Shown: positions 8,994 to 17,037 of the stretch, one piece after another | How the letters are laid out: each line of letters opens with the position of its first letter | Numbering within the stretch: position 1 is the stretch's first letter | From: MADRE2 sp964397015 | GTDB taxonomy: Bacteria; Desulfobacterota; Desulfobacteria; Desulfobacterales; Desulfobacteraceae | Length of the DNA: 29,978 nucleotides | Direction: 5' to 3' | NCBI GenBank assembly: GCA_964397015.1 | Contig: CAYNHL010000034.1 | Span: 1 to 29,978 of the forward strand | Program-made: the position numbers and the translations under genes | Notes under the pieces: model-generated | What the model was told of the DNA's origin: nothing | Databases searched by the model: none | The model's input: the letters and a program-made list of their open reading frames with translations, nothing else

Positions 8994-10110
8994 TGACTTC
9001 CTCCGAATCCGCTGTATTTGTAATGTTTTTGATTTCGTTTAATAGCTGGGTGACAAGATCTTTTTGCGCAATTTTTCTGATCACCTTTCCTTTTTTGAAC
9101 AATATACCGCTGTCCTTGCCGCCGGCAATACCTATATCCGCCTCTTTCGCCTCTCCGGGACCATTGACCACACATCCCATTATGGCAACCCTGATAGGTG
9201 CCTGGAATTCGAGCAGCGCGCTTTCCACCTGTTCAGCTACGCCAAAAAGGTCAAAACGGCACCTGCCGCAGGTAGGACAGGAAATTATTTCTGGCCCGCG
9301 GTGCCTGATCCCGAGAGCCCTTAGAATTTCATACCCGGTCCTGACCTCTTCAACCGGGTCACGGGTCAGCGAGACCCTTAAAGTATCACCTATCCCGAGG
9401 GAAAGCAAAAGACCGATACCAATGGCTGATTTTGAGATACCGGCATAAATTCCACCGGCCTCGGTCACGCCTAAATGAATAGGCACATCGGAGAGGTCGG
9501 AAAGCATTCGGCAGGCAGCCTGGGTCCGGTCTACATCCGATGCTTTCAGCGACACTTTTATCTGGTAGAATCCCAGGTCCTCCAGCATTCTTATGTTTTT
9601 CAAGGCGCTTTCGACCATTGCCTTTGCCGTGTTTCCATACCGGGACGCGATCTCCTTTTCCAGCGATCCGGCATTGACACCGATCCGTATAGGTATATCA
9701 TGAGCCCTGGCACAGTCTGCCACCTGCTTTACCCTCTGGATGGCGCCGATATTGCCGGGATTGATTCTCAATCCGGCAGCCCCTGCTTCGGCAGCCGCAA
9801 TGGCCAGCCTGAAGTCAAAATGGATGTCAGCGATCAATGGAATTTCAATACCGTCGACCAGCTCCCTGATGGCCCCGGCCGCTTCCATGTCCGGAACAGC
9901 AACCCGCACGATCTCGCACCCGGCCCGGACCAGCCTGTCGATCTGGGCAAGGGTGGCAGGAACATCGTTTGTCAGGGTATTTGTCATGGACTGAACCGTT
10001 ATGGGGGCGCCACCGCCTACCGGTACAGGTCCGACCATGATCTGCCGCGTTTTTCTTCTTGGTGCGACCAGGGTCATTGGTGTTTTTATCGATCTGTCAG
10101 GATTATTCAT
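8977..10110 (-). CDS. ispG: 4-hydroxy-3-methylbut-2-en-1-yl diphosphate synthase (flavodoxin/ferredoxin)
   Basis: Penultimate enzyme of the MEP isoprenoid pathway, a [4Fe-4S] protein. A TIM-barrel part (GGGAPITVQSMTN, IPLIADIHFD, LRINPGNIG, IRIGVNAGSLE, HLGVTEAG, GDTLRVSLT) is followed by the Fe-S domain with CPTCGRC and IMGCVVNGPGEAKEAD, which supply the three cluster cysteines. The frame is open to a GTG at 10155 and holds several ATGs. None has a clear ribosome-binding site, so the start given (10110) is a choice based on family N-termini. It follows cbiR by 24-70 bases depending on start, and overlaps proS. Confidence 0.95.
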   Translation of the reverse strand: MNNPDRSIKTPMTLVAPRRKTRQIMVGPVPVGGGAPITVQSMTNTLTNDVPATLAQIDRLVRAGCEIVRVAVPDMEAAGAIRELVDGIEIPLIADIHFDFRLAIAAAEAGAAGLRINPGNIGAIQRVKQVADCARAHDIPIRIGVNAGSLEKEIASRYGNTAKAMVESALKNIRMLEDLGFYQIKVSLKASDVDRTQAACRMLSDLSDVPIHLGVTEAGGIYAGISKSAIGIGLLLSLGIGDTLRVSLTRDPVEEVRTGYEILRALGIRHRGPEIISCPTCGRCRFDLFGVAEQVESALLEFQAPIRVAIMGCVVNGPGEAKEADIGIAGGKDSGILFKKGKVIRKIAQKDLVTQLLNEIKNITNTADSEEVNGEKS

Positions 10111-10179
10111 TTTCATATCCATTCTGCTGCAACCCATAGATACCACAGGAAACACGATTTGTTCAAGCCGCCTTGAGCA

Positions 10180-10992
10180 TTATCTTTCAAGTACATCCAT
10201 ACCTGTATAATAACGGCCAAGAAACTCCAGCGACCTTAAAAGACGGGTGAAATCAAACACTTCCACAGAGACTACCCTGTCATATTTGTCAAGAATACAC
10301 TTTATCGCGGGCCAGCGGTCCGGGGGTGTTCTGTCCAGGGACACGTGGTCCTTTGCCGGTGTTTTCAACATGTCCACGCCATGAAGATGAATTACGGCAA
10401 CCCGGTCACCGTGCTTTTTGAAAATCTCGCCAGGGTCATATCCGTGACAGAGGGCATGACCGATATCAAGACAGACCCGGACCCCGACCCGGTCAATCAT
10501 TTCATCCAGGAAAGCAAAGGGATAGTCCAGGGTTTCAACAGAGATGGTTTCAGGATCCACACCGGCGGCAACCAGCCTGTCCATGACGTCAAATACATGA
10601 TGCTGCCATTTCTTCACGCTGGCAGGCGACTGGTCCGGCATGGTGTAATCCAGGTGGAGGGTATGGGTACTTGCGGCCAGGGGCCGGCAGAGCTCCATAA
10701 TATGAGCAAGCCTCTTGACACCGTTCTGCCTGGTTTTGGCATCCGGGCCGGTCAGGCAGATATCTAAAGGCAGGTGCACATTGTAGGTGACATCAAGGGT
10801 TCTGGACAATTGCAAAAGCTCAGCGATGTCGCTTTCACTCGGAAGTACTTGTACTGGCATGCTTTCAAATACGAGCAGCTCGATCTCGTCAAAGTTCCGG
10901 CCAAGTTTCCGGATATTGGGAATAATATGATCCGGGTAGATAAACGATGTGGTACAGAGTTTAAAAAGGGGCGCTCTTTGCAAAACATCCAT
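10180..10992 (-). CDS. cbiR: CbiR-like cobamide-remodelling phosphodiesterase (AP-endonuclease-2 TIM-barrel family)
   Basis: 270 aa. It has the sugar-phosphate isomerase/AP endonuclease 2 TIM-barrel pattern, with likely metal ligands in SVETLDYP (E153), CLDIGHA (D176, H179), IHLHGVD (H202, H204) and VVSVEVFD (E244). Proteins of this type in cobamide loci include CbiR, described from Akkermansia. It cuts the nucleotide loop of cobamides so the lower ligand can be exchanged. The context supports this strongly: it starts directly after the cbiB stop (TAAATG) inside a cobU-cobS-cobD-cbiB operon. CbiR function here is inference from fold plus context. A generic xylose-isomerase-like enzyme is the alternative. 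Confidence 0.75.
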   Translation of the reverse strand: MDVLQRAPLFKLCTTSFIYPDHIIPNIRKLGRNFDEIELLVFESMPVQVLPSESDIAELLQLSRTLDVTYNVHLPLDICLTGPDAKTRQNGVKRLAHIMELCRPLAASTHTLHLDYTMPDQSPASVKKWQHHVFDVMDRLVAAGVDPETISVETLDYPFAFLDEMIDRVGVRVCLDIGHALCHGYDPGEIFKKHGDRVAVIHLHGVDMLKTPAKDHVSLDRTPPDRWPAIKCILDKYDRVVSVEVFDFTRLLRSLEFLGRYYTGMDVLER

Positions 10993-11961
10993 TTACACTC
11001 CTCCTGGGCCAAAGACAAACAACCCGAGACAGGCGCAGGCCATGGCCAGAAAAGCTGCCAGGAGCATCAAATCGACAGCCTGGTAGATATGGCGTGTCAC
11101 CGGTGTATCTGATCCTTTTCCGATAAAGGGTTTTACCACAAGCTGTCCATGGTAGATGGACGGCCCCCCAAGCTTCATTGCCAGGGCGCCGGCCATGGCA
11201 GCCTCCGGATAGCCGGCATTGGGGCTTTTATGGTTTGCCCCCTGCGTCAGGCCGGTTTTCAGCGATATCAGGGCTCTGGACGGTCTCAGGCACAGAATGG
11301 CAAGAAAGATAAAAATCACTGAAAGCCGGGCAGGAATAAAATTGGCCGCATCGTCTATGCGGGCCGCAGCCCGGCCGAAATAGCGGTAGGTGTCATTGTC
11401 GTATCCTACCATGGAATCCAGGGTATTGATCATCTTATAGGCAAGGGCGCCCGGAACACCTGCAATCAAAGCAAAAAAAACCGGGGATAAAAACCCGTCC
11501 ACATAGTTTTCCGCCACGGTTTCTACTGTTGCCCTTGTAATTCCTGCTTCATCGAGCTTGTCTGTCTGCCTTCCGACAATCATGGCTGTTTTTTCCCTTG
11601 CCGGTTGAAGCCTGCCGGTTTCCAGGGTCTTTGCCACATCCCGGGCCGCAGTTTCAAGGGAACGGGCTGACAGGCAGAAAAACAGCAGCAGGATTTCCAT
11701 TGCCCCGGCTGCAACCGGATGAATGATCGCCACGGCCTTGAGCAGAAAATGGGCTCCGGCAAAAGTGCCTGCAATAAGGCAAATTGCAAAAAGGACACCT
11801 GCCGCAAATTCATTTTTGACCATTTTGCGCCAGAGTTTTTCACAACAGACTATGGCCTTTCCCATATATATCACCGGATGGGGCAGCCAGCGGGGATCTC
11901 CCAGCACAAAATCCAGAAGATAGGCCACAAAAAGGATATCACCCGTAATGCTATCGATCAT
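10993..11961 (-). CDS. cbiB: Adenosylcobinamide-phosphate synthase (CbiB)
   Basis: Integral membrane enzyme that attaches aminopropanol (phosphate) to adenosylcobyric acid. 322 aa with several hydrophobic segments. Family motifs are DFVLGDPRWLPHPVIYMGK near the N-terminus, the middle VETVAENYVDGFLSPVFFALIAG, MINTLDSMVGYDNDTYRYFGRAAARIDD, and the C-terminal NAGYPEAAMAGALAMKLGGPSIYHG. All are intact. It overlaps the end of cobD by 11 bases and runs directly into cbiR. Some naming systems call this gene cobD. Confidence 0.95.
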   Translation of the reverse strand: MIDSITGDILFVAYLLDFVLGDPRWLPHPVIYMGKAIVCCEKLWRKMVKNEFAAGVLFAICLIAGTFAGAHFLLKAVAIIHPVAAGAMEILLLFFCLSARSLETAARDVAKTLETGRLQPAREKTAMIVGRQTDKLDEAGITRATVETVAENYVDGFLSPVFFALIAGVPGALAYKMINTLDSMVGYDNDTYRYFGRAAARIDDAANFIPARLSVIFIFLAILCLRPSRALISLKTGLTQGANHKSPNAGYPEAAMAGALAMKLGGPSIYHGQLVVKPFIGKGSDTPVTRHIYQAVDLMLLAAFLAMACACLGLFVFGPGGV

Positions 11962-13036
11962 TGGACAATATCTCTTTTATCACCCCGGACAGGCGCTTGT
12001 TCAATGCTTCGGTTTTAAGGGAAAACCGGACAAACCGGTCGTCAAGCCCTGTAAAATTGCTGCAGTTCCTGACCAGGATTTGATGGTTTCCCACTTTTTG
12101 GCAGAAAGTTTCGGCATTCATGGATTCAAGCCGGGCAAGGATGAAGCTGGTGACCGAATCAAACAGCCTGATCCCTTTTTCATTTTCAAGACTTTTTGCA
12201 AACAAGATCCGCTGGTTTTCAACATGTCTGCAGGATAAAGTAATAAAAGGCGCCATGAATTCCGGGGATTCAAAAACAGACTGGACAACCGACTGGGCAA
12301 GGGCATTGACAGACCAGGGCTGGTAAAAAGCCATAACTCGTTTTATAACCGGTTCTCTGGCTGTCAAAAACCCTGTGCGAAGCCCGGGGATGGTGAATAT
12401 TTTTGACATGGAGGTCAAAACAGCCAGGTTGGAAAACTGCTGACCTGTCAGCAGCGAATGAGCGCCTTCTGGATCGGCAAACGGCAGGTAGGATTCATCC
12501 ACCACGAAAAAAGTATCCGGACAGGCGGTTATCAACGCAACCAGCTTTTGTTTTTCTACCATTGTTCCGGTAGGGTTGTTGGGGTTGCAGATAAACACCA
12601 TTTTGCTTTTAGCTGCCTTAGATGCAAGGGCTTTTGTGTCCAGGACAAAAGAATCTTCTTCTTTTGTGATATGATGGCGTACATCAACGCCGTACATCCG
12701 GCAGGCATCCGCATAATCAGCATAGGTGGGCCCTGCCACCAGGGCGGTTTTTATTCCCATGGCCATGGGCAGGGTGTAAATGAAAAATGTGGTACCGTTT
12801 CCCGCAATCACCTGTTCCTCCGGAATCCGGTAATACCGGCCAAACGCCCTGGCCATCCCCCGGGCACCGGGATCGGGAAGAGATCTTATGTCTGGAAGAT
12901 GGCCGCAAAGAAGGGTATTTATTATATCAGGCGGTCCAAGGGGGTTGAGATTGGCGCTCATGTCCACTATCTCTTCAGCCGGACAGTTGAGACGGTTGGC
13001 CAGATTGTTGATATTGCCGCCATGGCCATTGATCAT
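11951..13036 (-). CDS. cobD: L-threonine-O-3-phosphate decarboxylase (CobD, PLP-dependent)
   Basis: Provides (R)-1-amino-2-propanol O-2-phosphate, the linker used by CbiB. 361 aa, fold-type I aminotransferase-like. It begins MINGHGGN, a hallmark of this group, followed by DMSANLNPLGPP. The PLP-contacting segments are NPNNPTGTM, VVDESYLPF and the Schiff-base lysine K212 in TSMSKIFTIPGLRTGF. A histidinol-phosphate aminotransferase is the main look-alike; the HGGN start and cob operon position favour CobD. An AAAGGAGA ribosome-binding site lies about 10 bases before the ATG. It sits 19 bases after cobS. Confidence 0.92.
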   Translation of the reverse strand: MINGHGGNINNLANRLNCPAEEIVDMSANLNPLGPPDIINTLLCGHLPDIRSLPDPGARGMARAFGRYYRIPEEQVIAGNGTTFFIYTLPMAMGIKTALVAGPTYADYADACRMYGVDVRHHITKEEDSFVLDTKALASKAAKSKMVFICNPNNPTGTMVEKQKLVALITACPDTFFVVDESYLPFADPEGAHSLLTGQQFSNLAVLTSMSKIFTIPGLRTGFLTAREPVIKRVMAFYQPWSVNALAQSVVQSVFESPEFMAPFITLSCRHVENQRILFAKSLENEKGIRLFDSVTSFILARLESMNAETFCQKVGNHQILVRNCSNFTGLDDRFVRFSLKTEALNKRLSGVIKEILSNDR

Positions 13037-13055
13037 GAATGTGGTTCTCCTTTTG

Positions 13056-13814
13056 CTACATCATTTGAATACCGGCGGCCAGGAAAAATACAGCTTCACT
13101 GACTTCCGTCATGGCGCCGAGCATGTCACCGGTAATACAGCCGAGTTTTTTCCTGTAAAAAGCAAGAATACCGGCTGTCAACAACAGGAAAACCACCAGG
13201 AGCAGCCATCCCTTCCCGGTCAGAAGCAGCAGAGCCACAAGCGGTACCGGAAAAAATATAAAATCAAGGGCTGTCAGCTTTCTTGTAAACAGTTCTTTTC
13301 CCGTTCCCATTTTTTCCCGGCCATAGGGCAGACAGCGGATGCCGAAAAGCATGGTGCTCCTTGAAAGCGCCGGAATGGTCACCAGCAGGACCATTGCCTG
13401 GGTAAAAAAGACACTGGTTTTGATGGCATAAATCCCTGCCACCTTGAGAGATAAAACCGAAAACACCGCCACAAGCCCCATCATTCCCGAGCGGCTGTCC
13501 TTCATTATTTCCAGCGCTCTTTCCTTTGACCGGTGGCTGAATATGCCGTCCGCAGTATCCCCGACACCATCGAGGTGAAAGGCACCGGTAACGATCACCA
13601 GAAACAGAACATCCACCACTGCAGCTACCCCAAAAGGCCAGAAAAAGGAGGCCAGTGTGTCCACAATGGCAAGGCATACGCCGATTATCAGTCCCACCAG
13701 TGGAAAAAACCGTATCATTCCCATGGGAGAAAAACTTTCCTGCCGGCCGGCAGGAAGTATGGTGATAAAACCGATTGCCGACTTGAAGCCGGATATAAGC
13801 CCTGGTGTTTTCAT
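13056..13814 (-). CDS. cobS: Adenosylcobinamide-GDP ribazoletransferase (cobalamin synthase)
   Basis: Membrane enzyme that joins AdoCbi-GDP with alpha-ribazole(-phosphate), completing the cobamide. About 252 aa with many hydrophobic helices. The family signature FHLDGVGDTADGIFSH and the following MKDSRSGMMG are present. GFKSAIGFITILPAGR at the N-terminus is typical. The ATG at 13814 is preferred. A TTG at 13823 would overlap the radical SAM stop. No strong ribosome-binding site precedes either, so translation is probably coupled to the upstream gene. Confidence 0.94.
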   Translation of the reverse strand: MKTPGLISGFKSAIGFITILPAGRQESFSPMGMIRFFPLVGLIIGVCLAIVDTLASFFWPFGVAAVVDVLFLVIVTGAFHLDGVGDTADGIFSHRSKERALEIMKDSRSGMMGLVAVFSVLSLKVAGIYAIKTSVFFTQAMVLLVTIPALSRSTMLFGIRCLPYGREKMGTGKELFTRKLTALDFIFFPVPLVALLLLTGKGWLLLVVFLLLTAGILAFYRKKLGCITGDMLGAMTEVSEAVFFLAAGIQMM

Positions 13815-13819
13815 GATTA

Positions 13820-14791
13820 TCAAGTCTTTATCTGGTAGAAACGGCCCCGCGCCTGTGTGACGGACTCGATCTTATTTTCGGATTCAAGGCGGGTCAAACA
13901 CCGGGTGACAGTTTTTATATCCGATCCTGAAATCTGCACCAGATCCTCTGCGGTGCATGGCCGCCTGAGAATGGTTTCCAGGATTGTCGATGACAGGCCC
14001 CGGCCGAAAGATCTTTTATCACCGCTGTCCTTTACGGCGGCAATGATCCTGGTGTCAAAATTGGGAAACAAATCCTTTATCCTGCAAAGCAGGCTCCGGG
14101 ATGCCGGTTTGAGGGACGAGAGAAGACCTGGCCTGTCCAGGGTATTGAGTTCTATCCGGTCCGGTTTGATACGTTCAACTGCTTTTTTCAATGCCGCAAG
14201 ATCGGCATCGTTGTCATTATATCCCGGCAGAATGAATATCTCGAGAAACAGTTTGTTTTCAAATACGGCTGAAAATGCCTCAAGCCCCTGGATATAGGTT
14301 TCGACATCAAGTCCCTGGCAGGGCCTGTTTATTTTTACAAATGTTTCCTGGAGTGCTGCATCCAGTGAAGGCATCACCAGGTCAGCCTGTATAAGGTCCT
14401 GCCGGACAGCCGGGTAGGACAGCATGGAGCCGTTGGTCAGAACCGCGACCTTGATATCCGGCCGTTTTTTCTTTATGTAGGAAATGACCCGTCCGATCTC
14501 TTTGCTCAACGTGGGTTCCCCGGATCCGGAAAATGTCATGTAATCAGGGTCCAGACTGTGTTTCCAGAAATGATCGATTTCCTTTTTCACCGATTCAAAA
14601 GACACGTCAGCGTTTCTTGTCCGCGTCCATTTCGTGGTAGGGCCTGATTCACAATACACGCAATTGAAAGAACAGGTTTTGGGTACCACCAGGTCTACGC
14701 CCAGTGACATGCCCAGCCGACGGGAGGGAACCGGTCCAAAAAGGTGTTGATATGACTCGGCGCTGTCTTCAGGATGCCATACAGTACTCAT
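13820..14791 (-). CDS. Radical SAM protein (COG0731-like) with C-terminal winged-helix-like region, in cob operon
   Basis: 323 aa. The N-terminal FGPVPSRRLGMSLGVDLV is the signature of the COG0731 (TYW1/wyosine-related) radical SAM group. The SAM-cluster cysteines are C40, C44 and C47 in TCSFNCVYC. FSGSGEPTL and VAVLTNGS follow, as in that group. The last about 70 residues (TILETILRRPCTAEDLVQISGSD...TRCLTRLES) look like a winged-helix domain. It is wedged between cobU and cobS, overlapping cobU by 4 bases and ending 5 bases before the cobS ATG, so it is co-transcribed with cobamide genes. The substrate is unknown. No cobamide role is established for this family that I can name. Confidence 0.85.
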   Translation of the reverse strand: MSTVWHPEDSAESYQHLFGPVPSRRLGMSLGVDLVVPKTCSFNCVYCESGPTTKWTRTRNADVSFESVKKEIDHFWKHSLDPDYMTFSGSGEPTLSKEIGRVISYIKKKRPDIKVAVLTNGSMLSYPAVRQDLIQADLVMPSLDAALQETFVKINRPCQGLDVETYIQGLEAFSAVFENKLFLEIFILPGYNDNDADLAALKKAVERIKPDRIELNTLDRPGLLSSLKPASRSLLCRIKDLFPNFDTRIIAAVKDSGDKRSFGRGLSSTILETILRRPCTAEDLVQISGSDIKTVTRCLTRLESENKIESVTQARGRFYQIKT

Positions 14792-15321
14792 GGTTTGACC
14801 TTCATGGGAATTCCGGCCACGGTATAGATAACGGTTCGGGCATGGCGGGCCATGATCTGGTTCACCATGCCGGCATTGTCCCTGAACTGCCGGGCCAGTT
14901 CATTTTCAGGGACAATGCCCGTGCCTACCTCGTTGGCCACGCATACCGCAGGACAGGGCAAATCAGCCAGAATTGCTGCCAGTTTTCCTGCCTTTGCACG
15001 GATATTTTCAGTATCGTTGTGCGCCGCCATCATATTGGATACCCACAAGGTCAGGCAATCCACCAGGATTACCGACGCACCGGGCGCCACGGCCGTGACG
15101 GCCCGGGACAGATCCACCGGCTCCTCTACCGTTTTCCACTTGTCTTCCCGCTGGGCCTGGTGTGATATGACCCGCTGCTTCATTTCCGCGTCCATGGGAA
15201 CACAGGTTGCCAGGAAAAATTTATCCGATCCGGCAATGCTGTTGCAGAAATCGAGCGCGTAAGCGCTTTTTCCGCTGCGGCAGCCGCCGAGCACAAGCAT
15301 GAAATTTCCATCATCAGTCAA
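14788..15321 (-). CDS. cobU: Adenosylcobinamide kinase / adenosylcobinamide-phosphate guanylyltransferase
   Basis: Bifunctional enzyme that phosphorylates AdoCbi and attaches GMP, giving AdoCbi-GDP for CobS. 177 aa, normal length. P-loop LGGCRSGKSAYA (residues 11-22). The segment ISHQAQREDKW contains the guanylylated His region. SVILVDCLTLWVSNM is the Walker B-like strand. VANEVGTGIVPENELARQFRD is the C-terminal signature. The DKW version replaces the more common RPxxW. It is first gene of the - strand block. The roughly 220 bases upstream, shared with the divergent 92-aa gene, show no cobalamin riboswitch box that I can recognise. Confidence 0.95.
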   Translation of the reverse strand: MTDDGNFMLVLGGCRSGKSAYALDFCNSIAGSDKFFLATCVPMDAEMKQRVISHQAQREDKWKTVEEPVDLSRAVTAVAPGASVILVDCLTLWVSNMMAAHNDTENIRAKAGKLAAILADLPCPAVCVANEVGTGIVPENELARQFRDNAGMVNQIMARHARTVIYTVAGIPMKVKP

Positions 15322-15420
15322 GTTACAAGTCCTGTCTTCGGGTTCATATTATGGAGCCCTGAATTTATCATGCTATACTTACCGTATCCTGCACGGGATA
15401 TGCAAACAAAATATTCAAAT

Positions 15421-15449
15421 TTGACCCCCTTATAAAAAAAAAATATAAC
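15421..15449 (+). promoter_or_regulatory. Putative sigma-70 promoter of the 92-aa orphan gene
   Basis: TTGACC at 15421-15426, 17-base A-rich spacer, TATAAC at 15444-15449. It lies in the A/T-rich interval between cobU and the small gene, about 90 bases before the ATG, leaving a moderately long leader. Confidence 0.5.
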
Positions 15450-15541
15450 CATTTGATATTAATACTTTACATTAACTTTTGATTCATGTACTTACCTTAA
15501 AAAATGAATGGTATTTATTTCACCGTTACAAGGAGGGTACC

Positions 15542-15820
15542 ATGATCAACCGGAACACGGTAAAAACACTTTCCTTAAAACCCGTAACACGGAACAACTG
15601 CTACGACTTCTACCTAAAGATCAACACGGAATGTTCAACCGCAGAGGCGATAGAAGAATCGGTTTCCTGGTGGCAGGATGACAAGGACAAGCTCAACACC
15701 CTGTGGTGGGTATTGAACTACTATTCAGACAGGATGGACCCGGACCGCCACTTGAGAGCTGTTATTGAGCAGCGGCTGGACAGCCTTGCCATGAAAGGGG
15801 CCGAAGCTCTCCAGGCCTGA
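15542..15820 (+). CDS. Small hypothetical protein, 92 aa
   Basis: No family recognised. The frame extends up to 15479, but AGGAGG at 15531-15536 is placed for the ATG at 15542, so the protein is 92 aa. It is soluble, with no signal or membrane segment, and rich in charged and aromatic residues (SVSWWQDDKDKL, LWWVLNYYSDRMDPDRHL). Most of the C-terminal half looks helical. It is alone on the + strand, divergent from cobU and convergent with the GAF-PAS proteins. The strong ribosome-binding site and a matching promoter support a real gene. Confidence 0.75.
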   Translation: MINRNTVKTLSLKPVTRNNCYDFYLKINTECSTAEAIEESVSWWQDDKDKLNTLWWVLNYYSDRMDPDRHLRAVIEQRLDSLAMKGAEALQA

Positions 15821-15835
15821 TTGTACAGGTCTTAG

Positions 15836-15860
15836 CCGGTCAGTCAATGACTGGTACCGG
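15836..15860. terminator. Possible bidirectional stem-loop between convergent genes
   Basis: CCGG(T)CAGTCA and TGACTG(GTA)CCGG form an imperfect inverted repeat between the convergent 92-aa gene and the second GAF-PAS gene, overlapping the latter's stop. There is no T-tract, so a terminator role is tentative. Confidence 0.3.
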
Positions 15861-17037
15861 AATGCCATATATCCACAATTTTTGTATTTCCAGGATAATC
15901 TATTGTTTTGTAGCATGTGACCGTGGACAGTTTCCGGGCAATGGTTTCAATCCTGCCGGCCTGGGTTTTGATGGCATAAAGATTTGTATCTCTATTACCC
16001 CCCTGATTCATCAACAACAGTTCTGTATACCCCAGGATAGCCTGAAGAGGCTGATTCAATTCATGGCAGACAGCCCCTGCCATTTCCAGGACCCCCTGGA
16101 GCCTTTCTTTTTCACACAACTCCTGTTCAGTCGCAATTTTTTGTGAAATATCCGTAAAAATGGCGATGGGCCGGGCCATGGGATCAGACAGGTCTGAACT
16201 GTTCATCCGGATATTGGCCGGAAACCGGCTTTTGTCCCTTTTGACAAGACTGACATTCTGTTCGGCTTTACCTGCTGATGTCAAGTCTGCATACAATGAT
16301 TTCAGGCTTGCATCACAGTCCATCGTGGAGGAATAGAGCATTTGAACAGGCTTGTTTTCAAATGCATCTTTGCTCTCGTACCCGAACATGTGCACCATTT
16401 CAGTATTTACCCATTTAAAGACCCCGTTTTCAAGGCAGGCGATGCCCACGGGGGAGGATTCCAGTATTTTTTCCAGCAGCTGGTTCTGGCGGGCAAGGCA
16501 GGCCTCTGATTCCTTGCGCTCGATGGCCAGGGCTATATGGTGGGAAACGGCATTCAGCAGTTCCAGGTCCGTGCGGTTATATATGGTTGCGGACCGGTAG
16601 CTTTGAATGGTAACCACTCCTGTCACCCGGTTCCTGACGATCAGCGGGGCACCCAGCCAGACCTTGCAGACGGTTCCCATGGGCTGTGTTTGCAATTTGG
16701 CCACCAGTGCCAGGATATCTTCTTCATAAAATATCAGCGGTTTTTTCTGCTGAATGACCCGGCCCGTAGAAGAGCTTGTCTTGCTGAAATCAAAAATTTC
16801 TTCCGGATCCTCATCCATTTCATCAACATGATAGGGAAAGGTTATTGAGTCCCTTTCCGGATGATGAATGGCAATATAGAAATTGTCCACGTTCAACAGC
16901 TTGTGAAGCGATTTATGAATTGCGCGGTACAATTCCTGCAGACTCCGGGTCTGTGAAACGGCTGATGAAATTTCGGACAACACCTCGAGGGTTTTGTCCG
17001 GATCGCGTATTGGTGGATAAACAGGCCGGCCGGTCAT
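15844..17037 (-). CDS. GAF-PAS-HisKA sensor protein without ATPase domain (downstream paralogue)
   Basis: 397 aa, cytoplasmic, no membrane segment. GAF domain at about 15-175 (VDNFYIAIHHPERDSITFPY ... VWLGAPLIVRNRVTGVVTIQS). PAS domain at about 185-300 (SSPVGIACLENGVFKWVN, MFGYESKDAFENK, IFTDIS). Then a dimerisation/phosphoacceptor segment with H325 in CHELNQPLQ. The protein ends about 70 residues later with YPGNTKIVDIW. There is no N, G1 or G2 box, so it cannot bind ATP as a normal histidine kinase. It overlaps the upstream paralogue by ATGA and matches it in length and domain order, indicating tandem duplication. It may receive phosphate from another kinase, or act by protein-protein contact. 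Confidence 0.88.
   Translation of the reverse strand: MTGRPVYPPIRDPDKTLEVLSEISSAVSQTRSLQELYRAIHKSLHKLLNVDNFYIAIHHPERDSITFPYHVDEMDEDPEEIFDFSKTSSSTGRVIQQKKPLIFYEEDILALVAKLQTQPMGTVCKVWLGAPLIVRNRVTGVVTIQSYRSATIYNRTDLELLNAVSHHIALAIERKESEACLARQNQLLEKILESSPVGIACLENGVFKWVNTEMVHMFGYESKDAFENKPVQMLYSSTMDCDASLKSLYADLTSAGKAEQNVSLVKRDKSRFPANIRMNSSDLSDPMARPIAIFTDISQKIATEQELCEKERLQGVLEMAGAVCHELNQPLQAILGYTELLLMNQGGNRDTNLYAIKTQAGRIETIARKLSTVTCYKTIDYPGNTKIVDIWHSGTSH

Noticed and set aside
15322..15541. Cobalamin riboswitch upstream of cobU
   Set aside because: I looked for the B12-box (GCCACTG-like) on the - strand in the 220 bases before cobU and found none. The interval is A/T-rich with only a promoter for the divergent gene.
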